From positions 6,135-16,866 of the forward strand of contig KL571242.1 of NCBI GenBank assembly GCA_000715855.1: a stretch of 10,732 nucleotides of DNA, written 5' to 3'. The stretch comes from Actinoplanes liguriensis (GTDB lineage Bacteria > Actinomycetota > Actinomycetes > Mycobacteriales > Micromonosporaceae). The notes below the pieces were generated by a model, which was not told where the DNA came from, made no database searches, and was given only the letters and a program-made list of their open reading frames with translations. A program made the translations under genes and the position numbers. Below, in pieces: positions 8,024-10,732 of this stretch. Numbering within the stretch: the first letter of the stretch is position 1; each line of letters starts with the position of its first letter.

Positions 8024-9433
8024 TCAGTGCGACAGTTCGACGTGGTCCAGGATGCCCAGCGCGTCCGGCACCAGCACCGCCGCCGAGTAGTACGCGCTGA
8101 CCAGGTACGACATGATCGCCTGCTCGCTGATCCCCATGAACCGCACGGAGAGGCTCGGCTGGTACTCGTCCGGGATCCCGGTCTGGTGCAACCCGACGAC
8201 GCCCTGGTCCGCCTCGCCGGTCCGCATCGCCAGGATCGACGTCGTGTGCGTCTCGGTCACCGGGATCTTGCCGCACGGCAGGATCGGCACGCCCCGCCAG
8301 GACAGGAACTTGCTGCCGTCCTGCTCCACCATGGGCGGGTAGATGCCGCGCTTGGTGCACTCCCGGCCGAACGCCGCGATCGCCTGCGGGTGGGCCACGA
8401 ACATCTTGGTCGCGCGCCGCATGCTGAGCAGCTCGTCCAGGTCGTCCGGGGTCGGCGGGCCGCTGCGGGTGTGGATGCGCTGCCGCAGGTCGGCGTTGTG
8501 CAGCAGGCCGAACTCGCGGTTGTTGATCATTTCGTACTCCTGGCGCTCGCGCAGCGCCTCGACGGTCAGCCGGAGCTGCTGCTCCACCTGGTTCATCGGC
8601 TCGTTGTAGAGGTCCGCGACCCGGGTGTGCACGCGCAGGACGGTCTGCGCGACGCTCAGCTCGTACTCGCGGGGCGTCTCCTCGTAGTCGACGTACGTGC
8701 CGTCGAGCTGCGGCTCACCCTTGTGCCCGGCGGCCACCGCGATCGCCGCCTCGCCGTGCTTGTTCTGCGGCCGGCGGTTCTTCGCCCGGAACTGCTCGAC
8801 GTGGGCGCGCAGGTGGTCGCTCTGCGCGAGGATCTCGGTGAAGGCGCGACGCGGCAGGGTCAGCAGGGTCACCGCGGTCATCGCCTTGGCGGTGTAGTCC
8901 CAGATTCCCGCGTCGTCGGTCAGCGCGTGCTCGCCGAACGCCTCGCCGTCCGCGACCACGCCCAGGTTCACCGGGTCGCCGTACGCGCCCACGCCGATCT
9001 TGCTGACCTTGCCGTGCGCGATCAGGTAGACCTGGTCGGCGACCGAGCCGAACTCGACGATCACCTGGCCGGGCTCGTACTCCTGCTGCACGAAGCGGTC
9101 GGCCATCGCGGCGAGCACCTCGGCGTCGTCGAACTCGCTGAGCACCGAGAGCTCGCGCAGCTCGGCCGGGACGACCCGGACCTGGGCGCCCACGTTGGTG
9201 AAACTGAGCCGGCCGTCACCGATCCGGTAGGTCATCCGCCGGTTCACCCGGTACACGCCACCGGCGACCTGCACCCACGGCAGCTTGCGCAGCAGCCACC
9301 GCGAGGTGATCTCCTGCATCTGCGGGACAGTCTTGGTCGTCGTCGTCAGGTTCCGGGCGGCCGCCGTGCTGAGGCTCTGCCGCCGATGTTCCTGCTCTTC
9401 GTCGCGGATCTCGGACTGCGTGGGAGTCGCCAC
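8024..9433 (-). CDS. Family 2B encapsulin shell protein with cyclic-nucleotide-binding-like domain
   Basis: HK97-fold protein that self-assembles into a protein nanocompartment; 469 residues, the length expected for Family 2B (EshA-like) shells. Order of parts: N-terminal arm (about 1-75, including [20 protein letters not shown]), a cyclic-nucleotide-binding-type beta-roll inserted at about 95-215 ([40 protein letters not shown]), then the shell domain with [20 protein letters not shown] (257-276), [15 protein letters not shown] (335-349), [16 protein letters not shown] (376-391), [16 protein letters not shown] (411-426) and [14 protein letters not shown] (441-454). In the phosphate-binding cassette FGE is present but the arginine that normally holds the cyclic phosphate is replaced in GIWDYTAKA, so ligand binding is doubtful. 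In cyanobacterial MIB clusters the corresponding genes were named cnb for this domain. First gene of the operon; GTG 9433 follows a weak GGGG about 8 bases upstream. Confidence 0.95.
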   Translation of the reverse strand: MATPTQSEIRDEEQEHRRQSLSTAAARNLTTTTKTVPQMQEITSRWLLRKLPWVQVAGGVYRVNRRMTYRIGDGRLSFTNVGAQVRVVPAELRELSVLSEFDDAEVLAAMADRFVQQEYEPGQVIVEFGSVADQVYLIAHGKVSKIGVGAYGDPVNLGVVADGEAFGEHALTDDAGIWDYTAKAMTAVTLLTLPRRAFTEILAQSDHLRAHVEQFRAKNRRPQNKHGEAAIAVAAGHKGEPQLDGTYVDYEETPREYELSVAQTVLRVHTRVADLYNEPMNQVEQQLRLTVEALRERQEYEMINNREFGLLHNADLRQRIHTRSGPPTPDDLDELLSMRRATKMFVAHPQAIAAFGRECTKRGIYPPMVEQDGSKFLSWRGVPILPCGKIPVTETHTTSILAMRTGEADQGVVGLHQTGIPDEYQPSLSVRFMGISEQAIMSYLVSAYYSAAVLVPDALGILDHVELSH

Positions 9434-9634
9434 CGTCGTACCCCGTTCGTCGGTTTTCGGGCCTGCTGTCTCTTGGTCGTTCTATCGCACCATCCGGTTG
9501 GTTTGTCGGGTTTCACGGAATCTGCACACGTGCTCTGACCAGCACTTCTAGGCTCAAACGGTTGCTCGGGGGCGATCACTTTCTCGTGGCGCCGCCACGG
9601 CTCACTCCCGTCCCGTTCAGAAAGGACACCGCCG
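9434..9634. promoter_or_regulatory. Divergent intergenic region between the 2-MIB operon and a secreted-protein gene
   Basis: These 201 bases must hold the promoters of both flanking transcription units. I see no consensus -35/-10 pair on either strand. Visible structure: an imperfect palindrome CCATCCGGTTGG (9490-9501), a CACGTG core (9527-9532), GTGCT-N6-AGCAC (9530-9545), and a perfect 7-bp inverted repeat around one base at CGTGGCG-C-CGCCACG (9585-9599). The last lies 36 bases before the start of the secreted protein and could be a regulator site. An AAAGGA (9621-9626) serves as that gene's ribosome-binding site. Confidence 0.45.
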
Positions 9635-10618
9635 GTGTTCCGTGCTCTTCTCGCCACCGCCTCGCTCGCGGCCGGCCTCCTCACCGCCCCGGCCGCCGCG
9701 CTCGCCGCCGACACCACCACGCCGCTGACCGCCGCGGAGATGTCCGCCGCGCTCAAGGGCGTGGCCGGCACCACCGCGCCCGCCGAGCTGCCCGGTTACG
9801 CCGGCGACCTCCAGCTCAGCTTCACCCTGGACGGCGCTGCCCAGAAGGGCTCGGCCAAGTTCGGCGCCGATGCCGCGAGCGGGCGCGGCTACCTCTCGGC
9901 CACCGGCGTCCTGGGGGCGCTCGGCACGTACGCCCAGGCCGGAAAGGGTATGTGGATCTACTTCAACGGCAAGACCGAGCGGGCCGCCGTCGCGATGGCC
10001 GGCCGGCCCGCCGCCCGGTACGTCTTCCAGCCGGACGCCAAGCTCACCCTCGACGACTGGGACGCCGACACCCTGCCGACCGCGTCGTCCGTCGTCGGCG
10101 AGGACGCCCTGCACGCCGGGACCAAGACCGTGCACGACGACGGCACGACGGACTACACCTACGCCGACGACGAGAAGATCCAGATCACGTTCACGGTCGA
10201 CGCCCACGGGGTGCTGACCGCCGCCCACGCTGCCACCACCGGCGTCGAGGAGACGTTCACCTGGACCTACGGCCCCCAGACGATCAGCCTCCCGTCGGCG
10301 GCGCAGACCATCGGCGCGGTGGTGTTCACGCAGGCCCTCGCCTACCTGAACATGGCCGGCAAGGTGAAGCAGGCCGCCGTCAACAGCGCCGAGGTCGTCG
10401 AGAGCAGGTCGAAGAAGAAGACGGTCAAGGTCGTCAACCTGCGCAAGTGGACACGCTACGAGATCAGCTCGTTCAACAGCAGCCTCGGCGTGAAGGTGCT
10501 CGCGGTCGCCGACGTCAAGGGCGGCGTCCGGATCAGCGCGAAGAACCCGTTCACCAAGGCCACCGCCGCGTACACGGTCAAGGCCTCCGGCAAGCACGCC
10601 GTCGCCCGCAAGGCGTGA
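9635..10618 (+). CDS. Secreted protein of unknown function
   Basis: Not recognised as a named family. 327 residues. The N-terminus MFRALLATASLAAGLLTAPA, continuing AALAAD, is a classical Sec signal peptide with cleavage expected at about residue 24-25. There is no lipobox cysteine, and no cysteine elsewhere in the chain. The middle part (about 45-215) alternates short strands, for example YAGDLQLSFTL, KGMWIYFNG, ARYVFQPDAKLTLDDWD and EKIQITFTVDAHG, and closes with FTWTYGPQTISLPSA. This recalls LppX/LolA-like beta sheet proteins of actinobacteria, a resemblance of pattern only. The C-terminal part carries a basic stretch SKKKTVKVVNLRKW (about 258-271) and ends in KHAVARKA. GTG 9635 follows AAAGGA at 8 bases. 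Codon use is strongly GC-biased, supporting real coding. It stands alone, divergent from the 2-MIB operon, with no evident link to it. Confidence 0.85.
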   Translation: MFRALLATASLAAGLLTAPAAALAADTTTPLTAAEMSAALKGVAGTTAPAELPGYAGDLQLSFTLDGAAQKGSAKFGADAASGRGYLSATGVLGALGTYAQAGKGMWIYFNGKTERAAVAMAGRPAARYVFQPDAKLTLDDWDADTLPTASSVVGEDALHAGTKTVHDDGTTDYTYADDEKIQITFTVDAHGVLTAAHAATTGVEETFTWTYGPQTISLPSAAQTIGAVVFTQALAYLNMAGKVKQAAVNSAEVVESRSKKKTVKVVNLRKWTRYEISSFNSSLGVKVLAVADVKGGVRISAKNPFTKATAAYTVKASGKHAVARKA

Positions 10619-10639
10619 CCCGGCCGGTCCGCCCGGGCA

Positions 10640-10688
10640 CGGCTCCGCTCCGCGTACGGCGGTCCTCAGCATTGCCGGGGCGGAGCCG
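10640..10688 (+). terminator. Long inverted repeat downstream of the secreted-protein gene, weak terminator candidate
   Basis: CGGCTCCGC (10640-10648) pairs perfectly with GCGGAGCCG (10680-10688) across a 31-base loop, starting about 20 bases after the stop codon. No T run follows, so if it stops transcription it is of the U-less type reported in actinomycetes. Confidence 0.35.
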
Positions 10689-10719
10689 ATGGTCAGGCTA
10701 TGAACGACCAGGTCAACGA

Positions 10720-10732
10720 CTGTCTCTTATAC
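10720..10732. other. Tn5/Nextera mosaic-end sequence at the contig end (non-genomic)
   Basis: The final 13 bases CTGTCTCTTATAC are identical to the first 13 of the Tn5 mosaic end as read through from an insert. Lying exactly at the sequence end, they are adapter read-through rather than genome. True genomic sequence stops at about 10719. Confidence 0.95.

Noticed and set aside
8022..8360. Upstream extension of the 2-MIB synthase frame into the encapsulin gene.
   Set aside because: The extra sequence is Arg/Gly/Asp-rich antiframe-like translation of the encapsulin C-terminal coding region; the ATG at 8021 directly after the encapsulin stop is the natural start.
9466..9474. CTGTCTCTT, nine bases shared with the Tn5 mosaic end, in the gap upstream of the encapsulin gene.
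   Set aside because: The match stops after nine bases (GGTCG follows instead of ATACA), and no protein frame is disturbed there. It could be a trimmed adapter remnant, but chance is not excluded; read mapping would decide.
9617..10672. Minus-strand open frame of 351 codons opposite the secreted-protein gene.
   Set aside because: Its product is Gly/Arg/Val-rich, the mark of antisense frames in GC-rich DNA. The plus-strand gene has a signal peptide, ribosome-binding site and balanced composition.
10700..10719. ATGAACGACCAGGTCAACGA as the beginning of another plus-strand gene (MNDQVN).
   Set aside because: Only six codons precede the adapter and no good Shine-Dalgarno is visible, so it cannot be supported.

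Overview
The window reads as chromosomal DNA of a high-GC filamentous actinomycete. Third codon positions are strongly G/C, several genes start with GTG, and it carries the encapsulin / terpene cyclase / C-methyltransferase cassette for the earthy odorant 2-methylisoborneol (2-MIB). A Micromonosporaceae-type host such as Actinoplanes is my guess; the sequence alone does not prove it. The assembly is a draft. A Tn5/Nextera mosaic-end sequence forms the last 13 bases (10720-10732), and 16 more bases of the same element sit inside a gene at 5271-5286.

Layout. (1) 1-843, minus: a voltage-gated-type ion channel with a six-helix fold, its C-terminus cut by the window edge. (2) 958-2805, minus: a coupled pair, an RloA-like AAA ATPase followed by an RloB-family TOPRIM-like protein. 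This is the gene pair of AbiL-type phage defence. The RloB reading frame is broken at a run of seven C (1083-1089); its true C-terminus continues in another frame to 958. A leaderless-type promoter with an internal palindrome lies ahead of the ATPase. (3) 2869-4017: an SDR-fold protein without the usual Tyr/Lys catalytic pair, divergent from an HxlR-family regulator. Two inverted repeats in the gap between them are operator candidates. (4) 4014-5819, minus: a GH15 (trehalase/glucoamylase-type) hydrolase, converging on and overlapping the regulator by 4 bp. It contains the adapter sequence. (5) 5905-9433, minus: the 2-MIB operon, in the order Family 2B encapsulin shell with cyclic-nucleotide-binding domain, 2-MIB synthase, geranyl diphosphate C-methyltransferase. 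The genes are 2 bp apart or overlap by 4 bp, and the operon ends in a near-ideal intrinsic terminator (5848-5886). (6) 9635-10618, plus: an unrecognised secreted protein with a clear signal peptide.

How the genes work together. In the 2-MIB operon the methyltransferase converts geranyl diphosphate to 2-methyl-geranyl diphosphate. The cyclase turns this into 2-MIB (or a close relative such as 2-methylenebornane) and, by analogy with characterised Streptomyces systems, is packaged in the encapsulin through its disordered N-terminal segment. Here that segment carries a tandem 10-residue repeat, the most unusual biological feature of the window. The RloA/RloB pair would be a nucleotide-sensing ATPase plus nuclease-like effector, non-functional as read unless the frameshift is a sequencing error. 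The SDR and HxlR genes look like a self-contained regulator/target pair.
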